NCBI GenBank assembly: GCA_002698785.1
Contig: PAAG01000060.1
Coordinates: 124,001 to 188,000, forward strand
Source: Verrucomicrobiales bacterium
Lineage (GTDB): Bacteria; Verrucomicrobiota; Verrucomicrobiia; Verrucomicrobiales; DEV007
Direction of reading: 5' to 3'
DNA: 64,000 bases
In this document: positions 1 through 8,556 of the stretch, piece after piece
Numbering within the stretch: the first letter of the stretch is position 1
How the letters are laid out: every line of letters starts with the position of its first letter
The notes under the pieces: model-generated
The model's input: only the letters and a program-made list of their open reading frames with translations
Databases searched by the model: none
Told to the model about the DNA's origin: nothing
Position numbers and translations under genes: made by a program

Positions 1-618
1 AAGAAAGACGAGAATGCACCGGTGTTCAATCTTGAGGCAAAGGCGGATGGCAAATTGCTGGAGTTCTTTGTAGAGCAGCGTGCGATCAATGGGACTGCGG
101 CCATGTTTATTGATCTCGACCGATGCACGAGATGTGATGACTGCATTCGGGCCTGTGCAGCGACACATGATGGAAATCCCCGATTCAATCGTATCGGTCC
201 GGATGAACTCCAACTCCAGTTTACCCATGCGTGTATGCATTGCGTGGACCCCGTGTGCATGATCGGATGTCCTACCGGAGCGATTCACAGAGATCCAAAT
301 GGCAACCAGGTAGTGATCAATGAATTTACCTGCATCGGATGCTCCACTTGTGCAGACAACTGCCCGTACGACAATATCCAGATGGTCGAAATTCGGGACG
401 GGAAAGGCGATTTTCTCCCTGGTACTGAGAAAAACGAAAACAACGAATATGTTCGTGCACGTCCACAGGAAGAACCTGTGCGGAAGGCGACCAAATGCGA
501 TCTTTGCATTGATCAATTGACCGGACCGGCATGTTACAACGCGTGTCCACACGATGCTCTTGTCAGGGCTGATATGGCGAATCCAGATTCTTTTCTGAAA
601 TGGCTGAACAAACGTTGA
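1..618 (+). CDS. Four-cluster 4Fe-4S ferredoxin-type protein, 5' end cut by window
   Basis: The frame is open to base 1, so the true start lies upstream; the GTG at 22 is only the first possible start in view. Four cysteine quartets are visible (CTRCDDCIRAC, CMHCVDPVCMIGC, CIGCSTCADNC, CDLCIDQLTGPACYNAC), enough for four [4Fe-4S] clusters as in the electron-transfer subunits of DmsB/HybA/NrfC-type enzymes. From memory, proteins with the same IDLDRCTRCDDC segment in planctomycetes carry a cyclic-nucleotide-binding domain upstream; whether this one does cannot be seen. It overlaps the next gene, a b-type membrane protein, by 19 bases, which points to translational coupling. Inferred role: cytoplasmic-face electron carrier feeding or draining the membrane protein of the same operon. 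Confidence 0.85.
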   Translation, partial: KKDENAPVFNLEAKADGKLLEFFVEQRAINGTAAMFIDLDRCTRCDDCIRACAATHDGNPRFNRIGPDELQLQFTHACMHCVDPVCMIGCPTGAIHRDPNGNQVVINEFTCIGCSTCADNCPYDNIQMVEIRDGKGDFLPGTEKNENNEYVRARPQEEPVRKATKCDLCIDQLTGPACYNACPHDALVRADMANPDSFLKWLNKR

Positions 619-1436
619 AACCGCTTGTTAGAAAGCTACCGGGGATCGCGATTGTAGTATCCCTGTCCCTGCTTGTGGTAGGAATCTGGCTGCTGCTCAA
701 AACGAGCTTGGCGGGTGCTGCTCTTTATTCTGGACTGGCTCTGTTCGGCCTCATTGTCTTTCTGGCTCTCTTCAGTGCCAGGAAAAAGATCCCCTTCATT
801 CCGCTTCTCCGCGCTTCGACTTGGCTGAAGTGGCATAAGTATCTTGGCTATCTGTCGATCGTTCTCTTTCTGGTGCATGTCGATTTTCGAATGCCAGCAG
901 GTATTCTGGAGACGGTGCTCGCGACTATTTTCGCCACCGTCGCTATCAGCGGTATTGTAGGCTTGGTCCTTTCTCGTGAGATGCCGAAGCTAATGACGAG
1001 AGCTGGAGAGACGCTGATTTACGAAAAGATACCAAGGCACCGGGAAGAGATTCGCGAGAGTGTGAAAAACCTCGTCTTAGAGTCGGAAGAATCCTGCCGT
1101 TCTTCTACCTTGTCGGAGTTTTATTTCGAGCATCTCAGGCACTATCTTGAGGAGCGCCCTGGAATTCTCCACCCGTTTGGTATCGAAAAGCAAAGAACAT
1201 CCTATCGCCTTCTCAACGAACTAGAGGCCAGGATGCGATATCTCTCCGAGGAGGAGAAACCGCTAGCAGAGGAGTTAAAAGATTGGATCGAGACAAAAGA
1301 GAATCTCGATTACCAGGCGTCTTCTCAGCGCATACTTAAGGGATGGCTTTTCGTCCATATTCCGTTGACGATGAGCCTCATTCTTATCGGGCTGGCCCAT
1401 GGGATTCTGGCACTGATTTATGGAGGTAATGGTTAG
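600..1436 (+). CDS. Di-heme-b-like integral membrane protein
   Basis: This 278-residue protein has about five membrane segments (roughly residues 13-35, 39-60, 80-97, 104-127 and 250-274) with a charged, probably cytoplasmic loop at about 130-245. Two histidine pairs, H79/H93 and H253/H267, are each spaced 14 residues within membrane helices, the spacing used by cytochrome b-type proteins to hold two b hemes in a four-helix core. I do not recognise a named family; ferric-reductase-like or NapH/cytochrome-b561-like membrane proteins are the nearest ideas. It overlaps the upstream Fe-S gene and lies 26 bases before the decaheme cytochrome, so it is the natural membrane step between cytoplasmic Fe-S clusters and periplasmic c hemes. 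Confidence 0.8.
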   Translation: MAEQTLKPLVRKLPGIAIVVSLSLLVVGIWLLLKTSLAGAALYSGLALFGLIVFLALFSARKKIPFIPLLRASTWLKWHKYLGYLSIVLFLVHVDFRMPAGILETVLATIFATVAISGIVGLVLSREMPKLMTRAGETLIYEKIPRHREEIRESVKNLVLESEESCRSSTLSEFYFEHLRHYLEERPGILHPFGIEKQRTSYRLLNELEARMRYLSEEEKPLAEELKDWIETKENLDYQASSQRILKGWLFVHIPLTMSLILIGLAHGILALIYGGNG

Positions 1437-1462
1437 TTTTTGTGTGTCTTGTTAGTATTTAG

Positions 1463-4315
1463 ATGGCGAAAAAACTCCAGAAACACGGGCACCGTGAGGT
1501 TGACTACAACCGTCCGAACCGCAAATGGCTATGCGGGCACACATCCTGTGGAAAAGAATGTCCGCTAGGGCCGACTGGGCGTGGCAGTTGCCAGGGAAGC
1601 GGTGAGTGCCTGCCTATTAAAAAGGGTGATCGGTGGAATTGCACACGCTCCGGGGCCCAGGGCGGTGAATGTGAGGGCGGACCTGCAACCGACGGGACTT
1701 GCGGCTGTCCCCTGCCGAAGTGTGTTCCTGTCCGCTCTAATCGATATTTGCGGCGAATTTATGTTGGGGCGGCAGTAGTGGTGACAATTGGTTTTTTGCT
1801 TATCGCCCTGGCTGGAGAACAACACGTGGTAGCGGTGAACCCTGGCCGCCTGACTACGGCCCATGCTGGCGCAAATCTTTCCTGCGAGAGTTGTCATTCT
1901 CAGGGATCTCTATCGGCGCTCTTTTCTCTTGCACAAGAGGACTCGATTCATTCCAGAGCTATGGCAGACAGTAGGCTTTGCCTCGATTGTCATGGAGAGG
2001 AGATTGGGGAGTGGAGTGGCGAGGCCCGCTTTGCCCATGGATGGGATGAGGAGGAGCGTGCTGCTGTGTCAGTTGCTGGTGTAGAAAAGGCATCCTTTGT
2101 GGATACACCCGTTGCTGTCTGGTTGGCTTCAAAGAGCTCAATCCGACAGGAGGGGCTGGAGGGGCAGCTTGCCTGTTCGACTTGTCATCAGGAGCACCAT
2201 GGATCGGACGCTTCGCTCACCGTTTTATCGAATAATCAGTGTCAGGTTTGCCATCAGGACCAGTTTCACGGATTTGGGGACGGGCATCCTACGTTCGCAG
2301 AAATCGGCTATCCGTATTCGAGACGGACGCGGATTCACTTTGATCATGAGACCCATTTTGGTGGGCATTTCAACAAGCGCATCAAATTCAAGGAAGGTGT
2401 CGAATATGACTGGCCTCCTGCAGATGGAGAGTCATGTCGCGTTTGTCACGAGACTGATCCAAATGGCGAATACATGAAGTTGAAAGGCTATGAGGCCACT
2501 TGTGCGAAGTGCCACGACGACAACTTCGTGAGAGGAGGGTACCGGATGACTCTGCTGGCTATTCCCGAGATCGAAACGGAAAAGGTTACTGGTATCTGGC
2601 CGACCTCAGGACATGGGCTCAATGCTACCACTCGATTGTTGCTGAGTGATGATACTCGGGAGTATCTGCGTGGATTAGGGGAGGCAAGTAGTGAGAGTGA
2701 CAATGATCGAATCAAGAAGGAGGAGAGGCACGGGGAGATCTGGCTAAACGATGAGTCACGTAGAGAGGCCGCTGATATTGTGGCGGCTGATTTGCAGGAA
2801 TTACTTTTTCAATTGTGGAACGACGGGAACGATGTCTTGGGGCAACGCCTCGAAGCGGCCGGATTTCTGAGCAAAAAGGATCATTTATCTGCAATCAGCG
2901 GTATTCCCGCGGCGGTCTTCCGTGAACTACTTTTTCCCGGAGAACAAGATGGGATAGGTGCAGTTGCTTTCCCTGCTCTGGACCTAACGACGCTCAATCA
3001 AAAGCTGGGAGAAAGGGATCGTTCTATCGGGCTTTGGCCGAAGGCTTCTGCAAAACTGACGCCGTTGATGGTTGAATTTCTTTCTCATCGGGATTTGGAA
3101 TACGCCTTGAGTCGCCTTATCGACGACGAGGAGGATGGCGCGATCAGCATCGCGAAGGATGGGAGTATTTCCTTGGAAGATTTGAGTGGTGCTTCAAATG
3201 CTGAAATCCAGGCGGTGGAAGCAGTTGCGTGGGAGATTAAGACAATTTTTGTCGAACTGGACAAAAAGGAGGAACCGTTCCTGAAGCGTTTGGAGGCGTT
3301 GCGTGGTGGTATCCTTGATGTGGGAGATTCGGAAACGGTTCTCGAAAAGATATTTCCCTCGGCCCGGCGGGACACCGCTTTCCTCTCCGGGATTGAGAAG
3401 GAAGTAGAGAGATATCGGCAAGGGTTTGACCCTCCGAAAGTGAGCGAAGGCGGAAGTTTAAACGCAGGAAGTTCCGGAGCGGCAACTGAGGATGACTCTT
3501 TCGCGGATGACGATTTTGGTGCGGGTGATGATGATTTTGGGAGCACCGATGATTCTGCTGACGATAGCTTCGGTAGCGAAGAGAAGGGAGAAAACTCTGA
3601 CGATTCGTTCGGAGCTGCAGATGATGATTTTGCTGCTCCTACGGAGGAAAAAGTTGTAGAACAAACTGAAGAGAAGAGTTCAGGGTTTCGAGTTTTTCAG
3701 ATCGCGTCGATCGATCGTTGGCAAGGTTCCGGGGGGTGGGCATATGATCAAAACGCAATCTCTTATGCGGCGCAGAGACACTCCGACCCAGTAATGAAGG
3801 CATGGATAGAAGCAGCCTTGGCCGCATCGAATTCGGATGATCCCGAGGTCAAAGCGGATGGTATGCGGGTCCTGAATCATACGCTCGATTGGAAAAACGG
3901 CGTTGAATCGGAGAACACAGGGAGTTGTCTCCAATGCCATACGATTGATCGTGATTCGGAAACAAAGAAGCTCGCAGTGAATTGGTTCGGGGCCTACGGG
4001 ACGAGTGAACAAAGCAATCGAAAGCCCAATCTGACTCGTTTTTCCCATCAGAAGCATGTCATTTCCCTCGACTGTCTGCATTGTCACCAGCCGAAGGAAG
4101 ACGGAGATTTTGGCGATTTTTTCCCAAGAGGCGGGGCGAATGATGCTTCGGTTATTGGACCGGAAAAATACCTTCCTACTTCGATGACTCCTGGCGAATT
4201 CTCACCGAATTTCCTGGAGATGAACGAAAAGGCTCTATGTGCTACCTGCCATCAGGAGAATCTGGCAGGGAACAGTTGCTTGCAATGCCATTCATACCAT
4301 ACTCTAGATCACTAA
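1463..4315 (+). CDS. Membrane-anchored decaheme c-type cytochrome with Cys-rich cytoplasmic head
   Basis: This 950-residue protein has three parts. Residues 1-90 hold ten cysteines (24, 29, 33, 43, 49, 60, 70, 80, 82, 87) that are not CXXCH motifs and lie before a single membrane helix at about 99-118, so they should be cytoplasmic and could bind Fe-S clusters or metal. After the helix come six CXXCH heme motifs (CESCH, CLDCH, CSTCH, CQVCH, CRVCH, CAKCH), a long heme-free middle, an acidic stretch built on DDDFG, then four more (CLQCH, CLHCH, CATCH, CLQCH). Ten covalent hemes are inferred. The same DDDFG word is repeated in the next cytochrome, suggesting that the two share a partner. No SD is visible before the ATG. 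Confidence 0.88.
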   Translation: MAKKLQKHGHREVDYNRPNRKWLCGHTSCGKECPLGPTGRGSCQGSGECLPIKKGDRWNCTRSGAQGGECEGGPATDGTCGCPLPKCVPVRSNRYLRRIYVGAAVVVTIGFLLIALAGEQHVVAVNPGRLTTAHAGANLSCESCHSQGSLSALFSLAQEDSIHSRAMADSRLCLDCHGEEIGEWSGEARFAHGWDEEERAAVSVAGVEKASFVDTPVAVWLASKSSIRQEGLEGQLACSTCHQEHHGSDASLTVLSNNQCQVCHQDQFHGFGDGHPTFAEIGYPYSRRTRIHFDHETHFGGHFNKRIKFKEGVEYDWPPADGESCRVCHETDPNGEYMKLKGYEATCAKCHDDNFVRGGYRMTLLAIPEIETEKVTGIWPTSGHGLNATTRLLLSDDTREYLRGLGEASSESDNDRIKKEERHGEIWLNDESRREAADIVAADLQELLFQLWNDGNDVLGQRLEAAGFLSKKDHLSAISGIPAAVFRELLFPGEQDGIGAVAFPALDLTTLNQKLGERDRSIGLWPKASAKLTPLMVEFLSHRDLEYALSRLIDDEEDGAISIAKDGSISLEDLSGASNAEIQAVEAVAWEIKTIFVELDKKEEPFLKRLEALRGGILDVGDSETVLEKIFPSARRDTAFLSGIEKEVERYRQGFDPPKVSEGGSLNAGSSGAATEDDSFADDDFGAGDDDFGSTDDSADDSFGSEEKGENSDDSFGAADDDFAAPTEEKVVEQTEEKSSGFRVFQIASIDRWQGSGGWAYDQNAISYAAQRHSDPVMKAWIEAALAASNSDDPEVKADGMRVLNHTLDWKNGVESENTGSCLQCHTIDRDSETKKLAVNWFGAYGTSEQSNRKPNLTRFSHQKHVISLDCLHCHQPKEDGDFGDFFPRGGANDASVIGPEKYLPTSMTPGEFSPNFLEMNEKALCATCHQENLAGNSCLQCHSYHTLDH

Positions 4316-4342
4316 GACGGAACCCGTTTGCTCAACGCGCAT

Positions 4343-7000
4343 ATGTTTCTTTCCCGCACATTCAAGTCGTCCTCGATCTTTTTGGAAAGATCGATGTTGC
4401 TTGTGCCGGTAGCCCTCTTTTTTCTCGGTGGGGCATCGACTATTGTTCAGTCTGATGACGAGAAGGTCATGTTGGTCGCTGTGCCGGTTGATGCGGATTC
4501 CGGGGAAGAGCCAGAAGACGACGAGTTTGGAGCGGAATCACAGGACGACGACTTCGGCGGGGAGATGAAAGACGATGACTTTGGTGGCGAGCCAGAGGAT
4601 GATGACTTTGGATCGGAATCGAAAGATGATGATTTCGGGGGAGAGATGAAGGATGACAATTTTGGCGCGGAGTCTGAAGATGATGACTTCGGTATGCCAA
4701 AAAAGGAAGGGGACGAAAAAGCGATCAACAAGCTACATCTTCTTTTTCAGGATGACCTTGTCGTGAAACGGAACGATGAGGAAGAAAAGAAGCCGGAGAA
4801 GGAGAAGGTGTATGCCTCGGCAGCAGAAGCACATCTCACTTTCCTGAAGGCTCTCGAGACAGAGAAGCGCTTTCCGAGTGCTGCGACATGTGGAGCCTGT
4901 CACCCCGATCACTACAGGGAATGGTCCGTTTCAGCTCACGCTTACGCACAACTAAGTCCCGTCTTCAATACCATGCATGCAGAGATTGTGTCGCGCACTG
5001 CTGGCACGAATGGGGATTTCTGTATTCGCTGTCACACCCAGGTAGGCATGCAGCGAGACGAACCGCTTTTTACCAGTAACCTGAAGCGGCATCCGGCCTC
5101 AATCGAGGGAATCACCTGCATTGTCTGTCACCGAGTCGAGAAAAACTACGGGAAAGTCAGTGGCAGGACTCACATCGAAAAGGGCGATATATTTTCCCCT
5201 GTGTATGGACCTGCCGGCAATAAGATTCTCATGGAGACTCTTCAGCAGGAGGAGTTTTCCCGTCTCAATACAGACCCTTCAAAGGAAGGGACGGACGTGC
5301 ACGCAGACGTGAAAAAATTCGACCCTATCGCGAAGTCGGGCTTCTGCGGTTCTTGCCACGATGTGAATCTCTACAACGGGTTTCGCCTTGAAGAGGCGTT
5401 TACGCAGTTCAAGAACTCTCCTGCGGCAGACAAAGAGCAATCCTGTCATGACTGTCACATGGGGAAAATTCCTGGAGCCGTCGCACCGGGAGCGGATAAG
5501 ATTGCTGATCCACATTCGTTTGATTCAATCAACTACGACCGAGGTCCGGGCGCCCGCGTAGGCGGAGAAGTCTGGGCTGAAAAGGATAAGGAAGAAACTG
5601 GTATCTACGGGCTCCCCACGAAACCGCGGAAGCGCACCAATCATATGTTTGCCGGGCCAGACTATTCGATCGTTCACCCAGCAATTTTCCCCCACTCCGA
5701 GCCACTTCGACAGAAAATGTGGGACGTAGAACGTGAGGTTCCGGGCACAGGGAAAACGGAACGTGTCGGAATGAAACATCTAATCACGTTCAAGTGGGAA
5801 GAAGGGTGGGGAAATCCGAAGAGTTGGTTCGAGAAAAACATAGCCAAAAACCCAGAGCTTGAGGAAGACATGCCCTGGCCATGGGACGACCCTATTGTCC
5901 GGCAAGACATGCGGAAAGAACTTAACAATTCGTTCCGGCTATTGAATGAGATTGATAAGCAGCGTCATCAGATCCTGAGGCGCGCTCTTCAATTCGAGGA
6001 TTTCAAAGTTACGCAGAATGATGCCAAAGGAATCGAGTTTGCTCTGGAGGTTCGGAATAATACCGACGGCCACGGTGTGCCGACTGGATTCGACGCGGAG
6101 CGACTCATGTTTTTGCAGGTGACTGTGAACGATCGTCACGGAAGGACGGTGTTTGCTTCTGGTGACCGGGATCCAAACGGGGACGTTCGAGATTTACACT
6201 CTGCTTTCGTGCATCACAGGGCAGAAAAGTCCGGAGCTTGGTTGGCGTCCAGTGGATGGAAAGAAGAAGTAGGCCTGAAGTTGCAGCCGGAAGATAAATA
6301 CTGGGTTCTGGACAAGCAGCTTTTCAGTCTGCAATCGAAGTTCCTGACAAGGAACCATCGTGGAGGGGAACGGGAGCAGATCCTGGCGGTTAACCATTCA
6401 GTCGACCCGCTTCCCTATATCCGTCCCGACACTCGGGCAGGAATATTAGTCGGGCGTCCGGCTGCGGCTCGGAAGCAGGCAAAAGGGATTCCTCCTCTGG
6501 ACTCGCGATGGGCAAAGTACAAGATCGATAAAGACAAGCTGACAGGCGCAGCTCCCTACACCGTGAACTTCAAATTCATCTGCCAAATGGTGCCGGTGAA
6601 TCTGATCAAAGATATTTCGGACCAAGGGTTCGATTACAACCTGTCTCCACGGGAAGTTGGGAAAAGAGTGGTGTATGGTCACCCTACTTCAGGATCTTCT
6701 TCTGATAGTGTCAGGAGGGGAGGAGCCCTTACCATATGGGATAAGACGGTAGTGCTGGGTGAGGCTCCCTACGAGACGAATTTCCGTCCCAGTGAATCAG
6801 AAGTGATGGCAGCTCCGAATCCTCCATTTCCTTATCTTGATCCAGATACTTTTGGAGGTCTGGAAGGTGGTGGCTTGGTGCCGTATGTGCCGCCGGAAGA
6901 GCTCCCCAGCGGTGGAAACAGCGATTCGACAAAACCCAATCCTCTCCTGCCTAAACCCGAGGTAATCGGAGACCCGAACGAAGACGATAGTTTCGAGTGA
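4343..7000 (+). CDS. Pentaheme cytochrome c554-like protein with DDDFG repeats
   Basis: ATG 4343 is preferred over an in-frame TTG at 4328; an ATG at 4394 (MLLVPVALFFLGG) would also give a signal peptide. After the signal comes a run of seven roughly nine-residue acidic repeats of the type E-x-x-D-D-D-F-G, then five heme motifs: CGACH, CIRCH, CIVCH, CGSCH and CHDCH. The spacing and words such as HYREWSVSAHAYA fit the cytochrome c554/c' multiheme superfamily. The C-terminal half is heme-free and includes the segment NNTDGHGVPTGF, which resembles a motif I associate with these proteins. The gene lies 27 bases after the decaheme gene and touches the porin gene, so a periplasmic relay to the outer-membrane barrel is inferred. 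The electron donor or acceptor is unknown. Confidence 0.85.
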   Translation: MFLSRTFKSSSIFLERSMLLVPVALFFLGGASTIVQSDDEKVMLVAVPVDADSGEEPEDDEFGAESQDDDFGGEMKDDDFGGEPEDDDFGSESKDDDFGGEMKDDNFGAESEDDDFGMPKKEGDEKAINKLHLLFQDDLVVKRNDEEEKKPEKEKVYASAAEAHLTFLKALETEKRFPSAATCGACHPDHYREWSVSAHAYAQLSPVFNTMHAEIVSRTAGTNGDFCIRCHTQVGMQRDEPLFTSNLKRHPASIEGITCIVCHRVEKNYGKVSGRTHIEKGDIFSPVYGPAGNKILMETLQQEEFSRLNTDPSKEGTDVHADVKKFDPIAKSGFCGSCHDVNLYNGFRLEEAFTQFKNSPAADKEQSCHDCHMGKIPGAVAPGADKIADPHSFDSINYDRGPGARVGGEVWAEKDKEETGIYGLPTKPRKRTNHMFAGPDYSIVHPAIFPHSEPLRQKMWDVEREVPGTGKTERVGMKHLITFKWEEGWGNPKSWFEKNIAKNPELEEDMPWPWDDPIVRQDMRKELNNSFRLLNEIDKQRHQILRRALQFEDFKVTQNDAKGIEFALEVRNNTDGHGVPTGFDAERLMFLQVTVNDRHGRTVFASGDRDPNGDVRDLHSAFVHHRAEKSGAWLASSGWKEEVGLKLQPEDKYWVLDKQLFSLQSKFLTRNHRGGEREQILAVNHSVDPLPYIRPDTRAGILVGRPAAARKQAKGIPPLDSRWAKYKIDKDKLTGAAPYTVNFKFICQMVPVNLIKDISDQGFDYNLSPREVGKRVVYGHPTSGSSSDSVRRGGALTIWDKTVVLGEAPYETNFRPSESEVMAAPNPPFPYLDPDTFGGLEGGGLVPYVPPEELPSGGNSDSTKPNPLLPKPEVIGDPNEDDSFE

Positions 7001-8541
7001 TGCCAATCAGACGAAATTGTAGACCAGAATCACGGCAGGCGATTGCTTTTGCGATTGTCGCTGGGGTGCTATCTGCACTTTCGGGCATATTGATTTCTGC
7101 AGACAACAGCGATTTGTATCTGAGTGACGAAGTCGTGCCCTATCAGGAATTGGGCGAAGGTTTTGTAAAACGGCCCAAGCCAATTACAGAAGTCATTGAA
7201 GACAAAGTGTATCCTCAAAATATCGAGCGCGATCGCCTCATTGAAGAAGCTCACGAGACTGGTGATTACTCGAAGCTGGAGGATGCTCCGGAGCGCAAGT
7301 TCCTGTTCGGAGGAAACCCGTTTCTGGGTTCAGGAGAGATCGATGAGGGATTTGAGATGCCATCGGGAGCTGTATGGCAACCGGTTTTCCTTATGTATGG
7401 AGAAGTTCGGACTGCACTCCAGACTTTTGATAATGGATTGGTTGATGTGACAGAGTGGAGTAACCGCATTGACCTTTTCGGCAACCTTTATCTGACCCCT
7501 ACTGAGCGGTTTCTCTTTCAGTTTCGTCCGCTTGATCGAGACGGAGGTTTCACGGGATACGAGTTCCGAGGAATGGATGAAGGGTTTTATGAGAATTTCA
7601 GCGCTCGAGTTCAGACCTTTTTCTTCGAAGGGGATTTCGGAGAGTTGTTTCCGAATCTCGATCCGGATGACTTTGGGCACTATGACTATGGTCTTGCGGT
7701 TGGGCGGCAGCCACTGAACTTTCAGGACGGAATTCTGATCAACGACACAATCGATGCAATCGGCATCAGCAGGGCGTCGCTCTTTAATTTTGGAGCAAAT
7801 GCCACCCGCATCACTGCGATCGCTGGGTTTAACCAAGTTCATAGAGGGGATAATGTCAGGGACCCTGACGCGGCAATCTTCGGTATTCTGACCTCGATGG
7901 ATTACACTGCCTCAACACTCGAGGTAGATTTCCTCTATGTGGATGGAGATCCTCGAACTGGTGGCGACGGGGTGTATGCCGGTATTGGAGATACCCGCCG
8001 AATTGGCGAATGGAATTCGACAACGCGACTGAACGGAAGCTGGGCCCTGCAACGAGAGACTCCTGCGGTGGGCACCGGCGGAGTGTTGACCTCACAGCTA
8101 TCGCGGACAATGCGCTACAACGACGACATTTTCTACTTCGATACCTTTTGGGGATTTGGAGATTTTACCTCTGCGGCGCGAGATCCAGCCTTCGGAGGAC
8201 CGCTTGGGACGATCGGGATTCTATATGCTTCACCTGGGCTCGGTCAGTATGGAGCACCCATGGGAAATCAGGTTGGGGATGCTGTTGGATTTGGGATGGG
8301 ATACCAGCACTTTCTCGGCGGAAAGCGTAAGGCTCAGATCATAGGTGAGCTGGGTGGTCGGGCTGCAACTGATTCCGGAGAAGAGTCCTCACTCGGCTTC
8401 GGTCTCCGTTACCAGCGCGCCATGAGCCAGCACTCGATTCTCCAGTTGGATGGTTTTGTCGCAGGCTATGATGACGAAAGCCGACCTCTCCGTGGTGACT
8501 CGGGATATGGCTTGCGGTGCGAGTGGAGAATCAAATTCTGA
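7000..8541 (+). CDS. Outer-membrane beta-barrel (porin-like) protein of the cytochrome operon
   Basis: This is a 513-residue protein with an N-terminal signal segment (AFAIVAGVLSALSGILISA). Alternating amphipathic strands rich in aromatic residues and glycine run to the C terminus, which ends in ...RCEWRIKF with the terminal phenylalanine typical of barrels inserted by the BAM machinery. It resembles alginate-export or porin-like barrels in general appearance only. ATG 7000 overlaps the stop of the pentaheme gene (TGATG), so the two are likely translated together. A barrel beside two periplasmic multiheme cytochromes is the arrangement of porin-cytochrome electron conduits; that role is inferred and no extracellular cytochrome is encoded within this window. 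Confidence 0.8.
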   Translation: MPIRRNCRPESRQAIAFAIVAGVLSALSGILISADNSDLYLSDEVVPYQELGEGFVKRPKPITEVIEDKVYPQNIERDRLIEEAHETGDYSKLEDAPERKFLFGGNPFLGSGEIDEGFEMPSGAVWQPVFLMYGEVRTALQTFDNGLVDVTEWSNRIDLFGNLYLTPTERFLFQFRPLDRDGGFTGYEFRGMDEGFYENFSARVQTFFFEGDFGELFPNLDPDDFGHYDYGLAVGRQPLNFQDGILINDTIDAIGISRASLFNFGANATRITAIAGFNQVHRGDNVRDPDAAIFGILTSMDYTASTLEVDFLYVDGDPRTGGDGVYAGIGDTRRIGEWNSTTRLNGSWALQRETPAVGTGGVLTSQLSRTMRYNDDIFYFDTFWGFGDFTSAARDPAFGGPLGTIGILYASPGLGQYGAPMGNQVGDAVGFGMGYQHFLGGKRKAQIIGELGGRAATDSGEESSLGFGLRYQRAMSQHSILQLDGFVAGYDDESRPLRGDSGYGLRCEWRIKF

Positions 8542-8556
8542 CTTGAATCGATACTC

